Positions 8,050-15,974 of a stretch of DNA of 64,000 nucleotides are shown here, piece by piece. The notes under the pieces were generated by a model. It worked only from the letters and a program-made list of their open reading frames with translations, had not been told where the DNA came from and ran no database searches. This DNA comes from Flammeovirgaceae bacterium (GTDB lineage Bacteria; Bacteroidota; Bacteroidia; Cytophagales; Cyclobacteriaceae): NCBI GenBank assembly GCA_027487845.1, contig JAIYCV010000024.1, forward strand, positions 17,499 through 81,498. Reading direction: 5' to 3'. Position numbers and translations under genes: made by a program. How positions within the stretch are numbered: the stretch's first letter is position 1; each line of letters opens with the position of its first letter.

Positions 8050-8571
8050 ATGGAGGAAGCAATACCAAAACAACATGCCGAGTTTTTAACCGTAACTTGT
8101 TTAGAATGGAAACCTTTATTGGCAAGTGATAATTTTAAAGATATCATTACCTCAAGCTTGACCTATTTAACCTCTGCAAAAAGGATCAAGGTATATGCAT
8201 TCGTAATCATGCCTAACCATTTTCATTTAATTTGGCAAATGCTTGGATCGCACAAGCGAGACGATGTGCAACGTGATTTTTTAAAATTCACGGGGCAACA
8301 GATGCTTAAGATCATGAGGAATGAAAAGTCGGCTATGTTAGATGAAATTATTGTTAATTCAAAAGACAGGAAGCATCAAGTCTGGGAGCGAAATTCACTG
8401 GGAATACCTTTATGGTCAGCAGAAGTGTTTAACGAAAAGCTACAATACATCCATTACAATCCAGTAAAAGCAGGTTTATGCCAATACCCTGAAGATTACA
8501 AATACTCCAGCGCACGGTTTTATGAATTGAATGAAAAGGACTGGTTATTTTTAACGCATTACAAAGAATGA
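8050..8571 (+). CDS. REP-associated tyrosine transposase (RAYT, Y1 family)
   Basis: A 173-residue protein with the HUH motif in VIMPNHFHLIW (about residues 52-62) and the C-terminal block QYIHYNPVKAGLCQYPEDYKYSSARFYE, both diagnostic of single-domain IS200/RAYT enzymes. These nick single-stranded DNA at REP hairpins through a catalytic tyrosine. I chose ATG at 8050; a GTG lies one codon earlier. The gene sits between REP copies in opposite orientation (7984 and 8599), the classic RAYT layout, and has a truncated sibling just upstream. Length is normal for the family and both motifs are intact, so it may be active. Confidence 0.93.
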   Translation: MEEAIPKQHAEFLTVTCLEWKPLLASDNFKDIITSSLTYLTSAKRIKVYAFVIMPNHFHLIWQMLGSHKRDDVQRDFLKFTGQQMLKIMRNEKSAMLDEIIVNSKDRKHQVWERNSLGIPLWSAEVFNEKLQYIHYNPVKAGLCQYPEDYKYSSARFYELNEKDWLFLTHYKE

Positions 8572-8598
8572 AAAATGTGCACTTTTAGAATGAGCAGT

Positions 8599-8623
8599 TT
8601 TGTTGGTGAAGAACACCAACAAA
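8599..8623. repeat. REP palindrome copy 3 (inverted)
   Basis: TTTGTTGGTG, AAGAA loop, CACCAACAAA, followed by GGCAAG: the reverse complement of copies 1 and 2, placed just after the RAYT stop. Confidence 0.9.
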
Positions 8624-8760
8624 GGCAAGAGAAAGTACAAATTTCACTTCTTCGTTTCGCAACACTGCAACCAACTGACCGCCAAACAAAACTAATTTAC
8701 CTCCGTTTGTGTTAACTCAACTTATTAGTCCCAATTTTTACCCTTAAGCCACCTGATTTT

Positions 8761-9969
8761 TTGAAACGCAACGAGATAGTTTTAGTAGCCTTAATGGCCC
8801 TCCTGAACTTTACCCACATTTTAGACTTTATGATCATGATGCCGCTGGGCAATATTTTAATGCCCCAGTGGAATTTGAACAGCTCACAGTTCTCCATCAT
8901 CGTATCCAGTTATTCGCTGGCAGCCTTTGTCAGCAGCTTTGCCGCCATCTTTTTTGCCGATAAATTCGATCGCAAAAATGCATTGCTGGTGGCCTATTTT
9001 GGTTTTCTGGCCGGCACTGTCGGCTGTGCCTTTGCCACCAATGGCGCCACTATGATACTGGCCAGAGCGGTAACCGGCATTTTTGGCGGACTGATCAGCG
9101 CACAGGTGTTGAGCATCATTGCCGATATTATTCCCTACGAGCGCAGAGGTCAGGCCATGGGCATGTTGATGGGAGGCTTTGCGTTAGCATCGGTAGTGGG
9201 CGTTCCTTTGGGATTGTACCTGGCCAACCGATTTAATTGGTACTTCCCCTTTTTGGTGGTAGCTGGTCTGGGCGTTTTATTATTTCCCCTCTTGCTGCGC
9301 TACGTACCCAGTGTACGCGGTCACATGGCCAATCCTATTCCGCTGAAAGGCAGAATAGAAAGTTTCGTTCACATCTTTTCAGACCGCACACAAATGACTG
9401 CGCTGACGTTTAGCTTCCTTTTAATCATGGGCCATTTTCTGATCATTCCACTTTTTAATCCCTACATGGTGTATAATGTAGGTGTGCCGCAAAAAGATAC
9501 CCCATTGATTTATTTATTTGGTGGCATCAGCTCATTGATCACCGCCCAGTTTGTCGGCAAGTTGTCGGATAAGTATGGCAAGCGTCAGGTGTTTGTGATA
9601 GCAGCAGCGGCTTCACTTATTCTTATTTTAATGCTCACGAATATGCCGAAAATTCCGGTGTATTGGGTGCTGATTATTTTTTCGGTTTGGTTTAGTGCGG
9701 CCACCGGCAGAACCGTGCCAGGCCAAGCCATGACTACGCAGGCAGTGTCGGCTAAAACACGTGGCAGCTTTATGAGTTTAAATTCATGTATGCAGTCGTT
9801 GGGAACAGGATTTGCGGGCTTGCTCAGTGGCTGGCTTACGTTCAGTGACGCCCACTTTGCCATTCATCATTACGACTACCTCGGCTATTTGAGCGCCCTC
9901 CTCATTCTGATTTGCATCGCACTCGCTTTCCGCCTCGACAAGCTGCTGGTATTGAACGGGCTAAAGTAA
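8761..9969 (+). CDS. MFS transporter, drug/sugar efflux type
   Basis: A 402-residue protein with about twelve hydrophobic helices. The MFS signature between helices 2 and 3 is visible as FFADKFDRKNALL, and the second-half counterpart as GKLSDKYGKRQVF. The opening (ALLNFTHILDFMIMMPLG) and overall form resemble the AraJ/YdhP-like efflux branch; the substrate is unknown. The start is a TTG, because the frame contains no ATG between its upstream stop and the conserved N-terminus. It stands alone, with RAYT/REP sequences upstream and a MITE-like repeat downstream. Confidence 0.9.
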   Translation: MKRNEIVLVALMALLNFTHILDFMIMMPLGNILMPQWNLNSSQFSIIVSSYSLAAFVSSFAAIFFADKFDRKNALLVAYFGFLAGTVGCAFATNGATMILARAVTGIFGGLISAQVLSIIADIIPYERRGQAMGMLMGGFALASVVGVPLGLYLANRFNWYFPFLVVAGLGVLLFPLLLRYVPSVRGHMANPIPLKGRIESFVHIFSDRTQMTALTFSFLLIMGHFLIIPLFNPYMVYNVGVPQKDTPLIYLFGGISSLITAQFVGKLSDKYGKRQVFVIAAAASLILILMLTNMPKIPVYWVLIIFSVWFSAATGRTVPGQAMTTQAVSAKTRGSFMSLNSCMQSLGTGFAGLLSGWLTFSDAHFAIHHYDYLGYLSALLILICIALAFRLDKLLVLNGLK

Positions 9970-9981
9970 CCCTCACCCCAC

Positions 9982-10190
9982 ACTGGTCTTAGCGTCCGCT
10001 AGGCGCCAAACTTCTGAGCGTCCACTCATCTTCAGTCAAGTTAATATAGTTGTCTATGAACAGAAATTGCCTTTTGTCAACAAATTGGAATTAGAAAAAG
10101 GTAGGCATGGTTGATTAATATGGATTTAGGTTACACTAGCAGATGCTTGTTAAATTATAGGTCTTAGCGGACAATAAGACTAGTGAAGCG
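9982..10190. repeat. MITE-like repeat, copy A
   Basis: About 210 bp sharing long stretches with copy B at 11252-11495, for example TTCAGTCAAGTTAAT, TAGTTGTCTATG and ATTATAGGTCTTAGCG. Palindromic ends carry GTCTTAGCGTCCGCTA and GTCTTAGCGGACAATAAGAC. No coding content. It fills most of the gap between the MFS gene and the 10294 gene; the rest is AT-rich and presumably holds the promoter of the latter. Confidence 0.8.
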
Positions 10191-10293
10191 TGTACTAATT
10201 TACCTTATTTTGCTAAGCATCATTAAACTTTGATAACTCTTTGTACTCTAATGAGCGGACATTTATCTTACATTTCTGTCAAAAAGCGAAAAT

Positions 10294-11124
10294 ATGGTAC
10301 AATTGAAAAATATCAGCTTGCTAATCGTGTTGTTAACAGTCGCTGCTTTGCCCGCGATGGCACAGACCATCTCCGCAGCAGACTCCACCGGACTACCGGG
10401 CGATAACTTTAGTCTGGAAGGAGCGCTGGAGTTATTTAAGAAGTCTGCCTCACCAGAAGAATTTGAAAAGCACCTCAATGAAGAAGACAGTCAGGTAAAC
10501 AACCTGGATCTAAATGGTGATGGGGAAACGGATTATGTAAAAGTAATTGACCAGACAATGAAAGGCGTCCACGCTTTTGTTTTGCAAGTGGCCGTTTCGG
10601 AAACAGAAAACCAAGACATCGCAGTCATTGAGTTGGAGAAGAAGGGCAAGGAAAAGGTTGTAGCTCAGATTGTAGGCGATGAAGATATGTATGGTGAACA
10701 AACCATTGTAGAGCCGACAGAACAGGTGCCGCCTAACGCAGATACCAGCCAAACTCAGGTGGTGGTGAATGTGTGGACGTGGCCCAGTGTGCGTTATGTG
10801 TATACGCCTGGGTATCGTGTTTGGGTATCTCCCTATCGCTGGAGAGTATATCCCGGCTGGTGGAGGCCTTGGCGCCCGATTCGGCACCCAATTTTTTATA
10901 CGTATCGTGCACCTTACCGAAATCGCTACGTGGTTGTTTCCACGCACCGCGTAGTGCGCGCGCATGGCCTGTATGCCCCTCATCGCGCCACTTCAGTTGC
11001 AATACATACAAGATATGGTGTGGCAGGATCACATTATCGCACCACACGTACTGTGAGAGTTCATAACGGAGCGAAACGCGGAAGAACAACTAAAACTATG
11101 AGAACGGGTCGGAGGAAGCATTAG
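10294..11124 (+). CDS. Secreted protein with acidic N-domain and Arg/Tyr/Trp-rich C-domain
   Basis: A 276-residue protein with a clear signal peptide ending near PAMAQ (residue 24). Residues about 35-150 are acidic and contain DLNGDGETDYVKV, an EF-hand or dockerin-like calcium loop. From about 160 the sequence becomes very basic and aromatic (WTWPSVRYVYTPGYRVWV, PGWWRPWRPIRHP), ending in a Thr/Arg-rich tail. Similar secreted proteins occur in Bacteroidota without known function. A periplasmic or surface location is expected. The gene lies exactly between two direct copies of a MITE-like repeat. Confidence 0.8.
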   Translation: MVQLKNISLLIVLLTVAALPAMAQTISAADSTGLPGDNFSLEGALELFKKSASPEEFEKHLNEEDSQVNNLDLNGDGETDYVKVIDQTMKGVHAFVLQVAVSETENQDIAVIELEKKGKEKVVAQIVGDEDMYGEQTIVEPTEQVPPNADTSQTQVVVNVWTWPSVRYVYTPGYRVWVSPYRWRVYPGWWRPWRPIRHPIFYTYRAPYRNRYVVVSTHRVVRAHGLYAPHRATSVAIHTRYGVAGSHYRTTRTVRVHNGAKRGRTTKTMRTGRRKH

Positions 11125-11151
11125 CCTGTTTGCGTGCGTCCGCGCTTTGCC

Positions 11152-11173
11152 TTTGGTGTTCTTCACCAACAAA
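11152..11173. repeat. REP palindrome copy 4 (solo, arm shortened)
   Basis: TTTGGTG, TTCTT, CACCAACAAA: the left arm has lost three bases. It is followed by CATGATACTATAGATAAC and GTTTTCATTATTTT, the same leader seen upstream of the RAYT gene. The REP plus leader therefore moved as a unit without the transposase. Confidence 0.85.
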
Positions 11174-11251
11174 CATGATACTATAGATAACAGTGTTTTC
11201 ATTATTTTTTCGCCCTGTGAGGTGTTATCCACCTCACAGCCACTAAACTCC

Positions 11252-11495
11252 AAACTTTCGAGCGTCTGCCCCTACTGGTCTGAGCGTCCGCTCATGTTCA
11301 GTCAAGTTAATTTAGTTGTCTATGGGCAGAAAACACAAATTTCACGATCAAAGCAAATTGTATTTTTCTAACTTTTTTAGCAATCAATTACGATTAGAAA
11401 AGATAAGGTGGAATTGATTTATCTGGATTATGTGTTACAAGCGGACGCTTGTAACATTATAGGTCTTAGCGACCGCTAAGACCAGCGACAGGAGT
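11252..11495. repeat. MITE-like repeat, copy B
   Basis: Second copy of the element at 9982-10190, in the same orientation. It contains two good palindromes: TACAAGCGGACGCTTGTA near 11437 and GGTCTTAGCGACCGCTAAGACC at 11461-11482. The latter looks like an intact terminal hairpin. Together with REP copy 4 it fills the gap between the genes at 10294 and 11618. Confidence 0.8.
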
Positions 11496-11617
11496 TTTGC
11501 AAGTAGTTGACATTCCATTCGTTCGGTTTTCATTCTCTTCATTATCAATCAGAAAACAAGGTTTTTATACTATTTTAAAAAATCTTGCTTATCTTGGGAT
11601 CAACACGAATGGACTAA

Positions 11618-12091
11618 ATGAAACTTGTTCTCTTACACGTTTTTATACTTTTATCTTTTATTGCCAACGGCCAAGCCGACTCCACCAATATCTACTATCA
11701 GGCAATACTACGCTACAACAACTACCTTCAAGAAATCAATTCCGATGATAAAGAAATCTTTATCGAGAAAAATCAGGAGGTAACGGAGATGCTCCCATCG
11801 CAAATAGGAAATCGAAAAATTGTTCTGTTAACCTTAGCAAATTCAACAGAACATCACAAAAGAAACCAGAACATGATCAAATACATTAAGATCTATCCCG
11901 GTAAAATACAGGACGACAAAGTCGATATTAGGCTAATGCCCCACTACAGCCAATACCAGGGCAAGAAAAATGGTTTTGCTGTCGCCATTTCCGATCACCT
12001 AACCATTCATTTTCAATTTGATTGTACTACCCGAAGATTTAAGTATTTGAATACTTCTGGAACAATGCCGTTGGATCTTTATAAAAAATAA
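11618..12091 (+). CDS. Secreted protein of unknown function, 157 aa
   Basis: Signal peptide MKLVLLHVFILLSFIANGQA, then a mature domain of about 135 residues of mixed helix and strand. It contains YYQAILRYNNYLQE and, near the C-terminus, GFAVAISDHLTIHFQFDC. No family is recognised. ATG at 11618 fits the signal peptide. It is followed after about 57 bp by another small secreted protein gene in the same direction, so they may be co-transcribed. Confidence 0.7.
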   Translation: MKLVLLHVFILLSFIANGQADSTNIYYQAILRYNNYLQEINSDDKEIFIEKNQEVTEMLPSQIGNRKIVLLTLANSTEHHKRNQNMIKYIKIYPGKIQDDKVDIRLMPHYSQYQGKKNGFAVAISDHLTIHFQFDCTTRRFKYLNTSGTMPLDLYKK

Positions 12092-12148
12092 TTTCTTCCG
12101 CTAGGGGTATCTCGTTTTCTGATTGTCATTTAAGAAACAACCAGAAAA

Positions 12149-12865
12149 ATGAAAACAATTTCAACATTTATCCTATGCATTTTAATGTTTGCGACCACCT
12201 CGCAAGCTCAAGAAGAATACCCCCTTGGCCGTTTTAGTAAAATAGTAGCCTCTCCCCATATTAATGTGTTCCTAAAGAAGGGAGAAAAAGAATCGATCAA
12301 GCTAGTCTATTCAAATGTAGCGCCTGAGAAAATGAATGTGGTGCTGCATGGCAATCGCTTAAGTCTTTTTCTTGATGGCGCCAGAATCATTGAAAAGAAC
12401 AGGTACACAAATCGGTTGTACAACGATGTGACTGTTACCGCCTATGTTACCTATGTAGAGCTAACGGCAGTGGAGATGAGAGGAGAAGAAGAGTTATATT
12501 CGGAGGATACCATCAGGGCAAAAAAGTTCAAGTTGCGGGCTTACGGAGAAAGTGAAATAAGGCTGGCTGGTGTTGATGCCAAGAAATTTAAAACTTCGCT
12601 TTACGGGGAAAATATTCTGAAAATTAAAGGTGGCTTTGCCAACCACCAAGTGTATCGCCTATTTGGTGAAAACAAAATAGATACAAGAGGTATGAGAAGC
12701 ACTAGCGCATCGGCCAGAATCTACGGAGAAGGGAGAATTACACTAAATGCAGCCAAGCAAGTTATGATCAACGCCTTCGGTGAACCGCAGATAAATATTG
12801 AGGGAAATGCCTACGTAGCGAAAGGTATTGTAATTGGCAGAGTCGACATAAATCACAAGCTATAG
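12149..12865 (+). CDS. Secreted GIN-domain (DUF2807-like) protein
   Basis: A 238-residue protein with a signal peptide ending at TSQAQ. The opening LGRFSKIVASPHINVFLKKG, with strands of the type hxhxVYSN and NRLSLFL, matches the 'head GIN' domain common in Bacteroidota. The rest is a regular series of short beta strands (LRAYGESEIRLAG, TSLYGENILKIKG, RLFGENKIDTRG, ARIYGEGRITL), consistent with a right-handed beta-helix or roll. Location is periplasm or surface; the role is unknown. A strong terminator follows 23 bp after the stop. Confidence 0.85.
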   Translation: MKTISTFILCILMFATTSQAQEEYPLGRFSKIVASPHINVFLKKGEKESIKLVYSNVAPEKMNVVLHGNRLSLFLDGARIIEKNRYTNRLYNDVTVTAYVTYVELTAVEMRGEEELYSEDTIRAKKFKLRAYGESEIRLAGVDAKKFKTSLYGENILKIKGGFANHQVYRLFGENKIDTRGMRSTSASARIYGEGRITLNAAKQVMINAFGEPQINIEGNAYVAKGIVIGRVDINHKL

Positions 12866-12887
12866 CATTATTTAATCTTATAATTAC

Positions 12888-12920
12888 CAGCCTCAGCTCC
12901 TTTCTGAGGCTGTTTTTTTT
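12888..12920 (+). terminator. Intrinsic terminator after the GIN-domain gene
   Basis: CAGCCTCAG, loop CTCCTTT, CTGAGGCTG, followed by eight T: a perfect 9-bp stem with a U-tract. Confidence 0.92.
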
Positions 12921-12999
12921 AATAAGTACCGGCTCCTTTCCCTATAAAAGGTTTACAAAAGAAAATCTTTATCATTGTAACCTCTAATGAAATAAACTT

Positions 13000-13752
13000 T
13001 TGATAGAACTCTTGTCATTTAAGCTGTTCGCTCAAGATCTTGCTATTATTGGCCTTGTCGCCTTGTGCATAGGCATGGCAAAAACAGGGGTGCATGGGGC
13101 GGGAATGATTGCGGTGCCACTCCTAGCGACTGTGTTTGGCGGGAAACTTTCTAGCGGAGTACTGCTGCCGATGCTTGTTTTTGCCGATTTAATTGGTGTG
13201 AGATATTACAATCAGCATGCCTCTTGGAAGCATTTGAAAATTCTGTTTCCTTGGGCCGCTGTTGGCGTGCTGGCAGGAACACTTGCCGGAGCTTATATAG
13301 ATGATAAAATATTTAAAATGATTATGGCCACAATCATTTTTTTGAGCGTGGGCATCATGATTTGGCTTGAGCAAGGCGGCAAAGAAAAAATCCCAAACAG
13401 TAAAGTGTTTGCCGCGACAACGGGTATAGCAGGGGGCTTTACTAGCATGGTGGGAAACTTGGCCGGATCGGTGATGGCCATTTACTTATTGGCCATGCGG
13501 TTTCCAAAAAATGCTTACATCGGCACCACAGCTTGGTTTTTTCTAGTGACAAATTGGTTTAAAGTACCATTTCATCTATTTGTTTGGCATACGGTTTCAT
13601 TAGACACTGTATTACTGGATATGCTCGCAATTCCAATGATTGGGCTGGGGGCTTACTTAGGCATCATAATAGTAAAGCGCATACCCGACAGGTGGTATAG
13701 ATGGTTTATAATAGCATCCACGTTGGTGGCGGCACTATTTATGATTGTTTAA
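13000..13752 (+). CDS. TauE/SafE family permease
   Basis: A 250-residue membrane protein with about eight hydrophobic segments and the family pattern of glycine-rich helix starts (GLVALCIGMAKTGVHGAG; ATTGIAGGFTSMVGNLAGSV). Family members are proposed exporters of sulfite, sulfoacetate or other organosulfur anions; the substrate here is open. The start is TTG at 13000, since an upstream ATG in another frame is followed at once by a stop and the next in-frame ATG would remove the first helix. No sulfur genes are nearby. Confidence 0.88.
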   Translation: MIELLSFKLFAQDLAIIGLVALCIGMAKTGVHGAGMIAVPLLATVFGGKLSSGVLLPMLVFADLIGVRYYNQHASWKHLKILFPWAAVGVLAGTLAGAYIDDKIFKMIMATIIFLSVGIMIWLEQGGKEKIPNSKVFAATTGIAGGFTSMVGNLAGSVMAIYLLAMRFPKNAYIGTTAWFFLVTNWFKVPFHLFVWHTVSLDTVLLDMLAIPMIGLGAYLGIIIVKRIPDRWYRWFIIASTLVAALFMIV

Positions 13753-13757
13753 AACGC

Positions 13758-13955
13758 CTATCTCTTTAACATCTTAAAAGGAAAAAAAAGGATAGCACCT
13801 ATAAATTTGAAAACAAGTTCCAACGAAAACCCTATGATTCGAAATGGCAGCAATAGCAACCAAATTAATGGGAGCAAGAAAATGAGAACTAGTGCGAAAG
13901 GCCAGCAAAGGGCAAATAGTATACACCAAAGAAGAATCGCTACAATTGATCGCAT
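13758..13955 (-). CDS. Small hydrophobic membrane protein, 65 aa
   Basis: Almost entirely hydrophobic with two predicted helices: LLWCILFALCWPFALVLIF, then LPLIWLLLLPFRIIGFSLEL. It ends in a basic tail (PFKMLKR). Small proteins with the same ALCWP...LLLPFRIIG pattern are common in Bacteroidota; no function is known. Convergent with the TauE/SafE gene, 5 bp between stops. Confidence 0.75.
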   Translation of the reverse strand: MRSIVAILLWCILFALCWPFALVLIFLLPLIWLLLLPFRIIGFSLELVFKFIGAILFFPFKMLKR

Positions 13956-14086
13956 AAAAAAGCTGTTGGTTTTTTGACTTGCAAAACCATTGCCAACCCA
14001 CGAAAGCCCGATTTAAGACCTACAGAGCGTATTACAATTCACAAGCCATCGAAAACGTACGATCCACTGCGCGGTTATGTACACGC

Positions 14087-14854
14087 TCACAGTTTTATTA
14101 GCGGCTTCCCCAAAAGCGCCTGAATAAAAACGAGTGAAGTAATCACAAAGTAAACGAAGCTTATCACCATGACTACTTTTACATTTCTTACGAAAAAATA
14201 AGAAAGCAACGGTAACAACTGCAACGCATGCATGCCAATAAAATGTGCTATTCGAAGATCTCCAGCCCTAACACTCCAGTTAGTGAGCGGCAAACCGACT
14301 CCCCCATCGGGTGCACCAATTGTGTGCGAAAGCTTAGCGCCCATCATACCGCCTTCAAAGGCAAAAACAACAAAAAATAAGATGCCGAGCCGAATACCCC
14401 AAACATAAGAAAGCGTCAAATCGGGGAAATCATTGACAAAAAACAAATAACCGATGTAGGCGGTCCATAAAGTAAAAATAGAAATAGCTAAACCCATAAG
14501 ACTAAACATAGTGCCGTTAAATGCACTTGAGATATTGAAATGCGATAGCTGACCTTGAGCGGCTCTCAACGTAATGTAAAAAACTTCAAAGCTTAACATC
14601 AATATCAACACCCAGCTATAAATTTTTACAGGAATCGGCTGGTTGAGGTAACTCATGTACCATGCCATTGACCAAGTAACTGCTACCGTAGATAAAAAGA
14701 ATTTCAGCGGTTTAACAAAAGCATTGATACCTAAAACTTCGGTGGTTGTGGTTTGAATTAAGAGCAGGCATGCAAGCGCACCGATAACATTTATCCAACC
14801 AAACCAAAAAAGCAGTTCGTTTCTATTTTGGAGTTCAAGAAAAAAGTTTTTCAT
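14087..14854 (-). CDS. Integral membrane protein, 255 aa, unknown function
   Basis: Seven or eight hydrophobic segments, starting with a short cytoplasmic LQNRNELLFWFGWIN. A polar conserved-looking loop, GGMMGAKLSHTIGAPDGGVGLPLTNWS, leads to DLRIAHFIGMHALQLLPLLSYF, where His and Asp residues inside or next to helices could bind a cofactor or metal. I recall similar Bacteroidota proteins of unknown function. No partner gene is obvious; a TauE/SafE remnant lies just upstream on the same strand. Confidence 0.75.
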   Translation of the reverse strand: MKNFFLELQNRNELLFWFGWINVIGALACLLLIQTTTTEVLGINAFVKPLKFFLSTVAVTWSMAWYMSYLNQPIPVKIYSWVLILMLSFEVFYITLRAAQGQLSHFNISSAFNGTMFSLMGLAISIFTLWTAYIGYLFFVNDFPDLTLSYVWGIRLGILFFVVFAFEGGMMGAKLSHTIGAPDGGVGLPLTNWSVRAGDLRIAHFIGMHALQLLPLLSYFFVRNVKVVMVISFVYFVITSLVFIQALLGKPLIKL

Positions 14855-14901
14855 CAGCGGTTTGTAACATTAATTTGTCAAGCTAATAAAAAACTTCAGA
14901 A

Positions 14902-15058
14902 TTAAAGCAATTTGATCAATATGCGCAGGCTCCAAGCGATCACCAATGTTCCTGATAATATATAAGCTGTCTTTTTAGGTAATCTGCCGGCAAGTTTAGC
15001 GGCCAACGGTGCAGCTAAAGTTCCGCCTATTATTAACGCTACAAGTCTACCTTGGATT
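14902..15058 (-). pseudogene. C-terminal remnant of a TauE/SafE permease gene
   Basis: Read on the minus strand, this stretch encodes QGRLVALIIGGTLAAPLAAK, then LAGRLPKKTAYILSGTL and VIAWSLRILIKLL, then a stop at 14902-14904. That is the typical C-terminal hairpin of TauE/SafE proteins (GGxxAAPxAA...PxKxxxxxxG). No matching upstream part exists, because the DedA gene occupies the region beyond 15047. It differs in sequence from the intact TauE/SafE gene at 13000, so it is debris of another paralogue. Confidence 0.7.
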
Positions 15059-15616
15059 TTTCAACAGAAGTTTTTTGGAAAAATGATTTATTAATACTGC
15101 TAACAACAAGCCAAAACTGGCGAATCCGATGGCAATGAAAACTAGTTGCTCTTTAAAGAAAGAGGAATCCAACTCAAAGTAATATCCAACAAAATAGCCT
15201 ATGGAACTTACAAACGTAGCCCAAACTAGACCTGACAACGAGCTAAAGAACAAAAATTGAACTGCCGTAATGTTGGTCATGCCGATCATGAGCGGAATTA
15301 CAATTCGAAAACCATATAGAAACCGATAGCTGAGCAAAAGTTGTATGCGATTACTTTGGAAGAAAAGGTTTACGGGTGCAAGTTTTTCTTTTAAGGATGG
15401 CCTCCTATCTACAAAATAGCGTCCGTTAATTCTACCGATCAGAAAGTATAGCCAGTCGCTTAGAAACGAACCTAAAAAGCCAAAAAAAACCACATAAAAG
15501 AATACGGTGGCGCCCGAACTAGAAAGTGCCGAAGCGACTAACAACGAGGTCTCTCCTTCAAAGAAAGTACCAACCAATAAGGCCAAATAGCCTATTTTAT
15601 GTATGAAGTCTTCCAT
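15047..15616 (-). CDS. DedA family membrane protein (VTT domain)
   Basis: A 189-residue protein with the DedA/VTT signatures EGETSLLVASALSS near residue 20, GSFLSDWLYFLIGRINGRYF, and FFQSNRIQLLLSYRFLYGFRIVIPLMIGMT. The last contains the conserved re-entrant-loop arginine and glycine. Members are linked to lipid scrambling or transport and proton-dependent membrane homeostasis. The final residues (LLLKNPR) overlap the TauE/SafE remnant in another frame, so the 3' end may have been altered by recombination. Otherwise length is normal. Confidence 0.9.
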   Translation of the reverse strand: MEDFIHKIGYLALLVGTFFEGETSLLVASALSSSGATVFFYVVFFGFLGSFLSDWLYFLIGRINGRYFVDRRPSLKEKLAPVNLFFQSNRIQLLLSYRFLYGFRIVIPLMIGMTNITAVQFLFFSSLSGLVWATFVSSIGYFVGYYFELDSSFFKEQLVFIAIGFASFGLLLAVLINHFSKKLLLKNPR

Positions 15617-15974
15617 TCAACTAATTGTTCCGCAAGGTAAAAATTCAAAAAGCACCCTCTAATGCTGCGGTATTACCAAATCATTTTCTTTTAAAATCGC
15701 CAAAGAAATAGTATTAAAATCAATTATTTATCCTTTAATTTTGCGGTTGATAATGAAAAAAGCTGTTCATACAATTGAAGTAGTTGGTGTCCAAACCAAT
15801 TTCTGCCCCGCAGGGGGAATTGCTATGCCTTACTCCCAGACTTGGTCTGTTCTTTTTGCCACCGCTTCTAGTGCAATTGGAAGCTTCCGAAGGCAGATTC
15901 GGATTTGATACTAACGCATCGCGTTGTGTCTTTTCATCTCAAAACAATAATCACCTTTTAATTCATTTAAAGAA
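15617..15974 (+). promoter_or_regulatory. Leader region of the arginine operon
   Basis: A gene-free stretch before the GNAT gene. TAATTTTG at 15736-15743 fits the Bacteroidota -7 box TAnnTTTG; no convincing -33 TTTG is visible, so the promoter is tentative. It would give a leader of more than 200 nt. A 51-codon ATG frame at 15753-15908 (MKKAVHTIEVVGVQTNF...) could be a leader peptide or chance. Confidence 0.35.

Noticed and set aside
10510..11089. Long minus-strand frames opposite the 10294 gene
   Set aside because: Shadow of a gene with strong codon bias; the plus strand has a signal peptide and calcium-loop motif.
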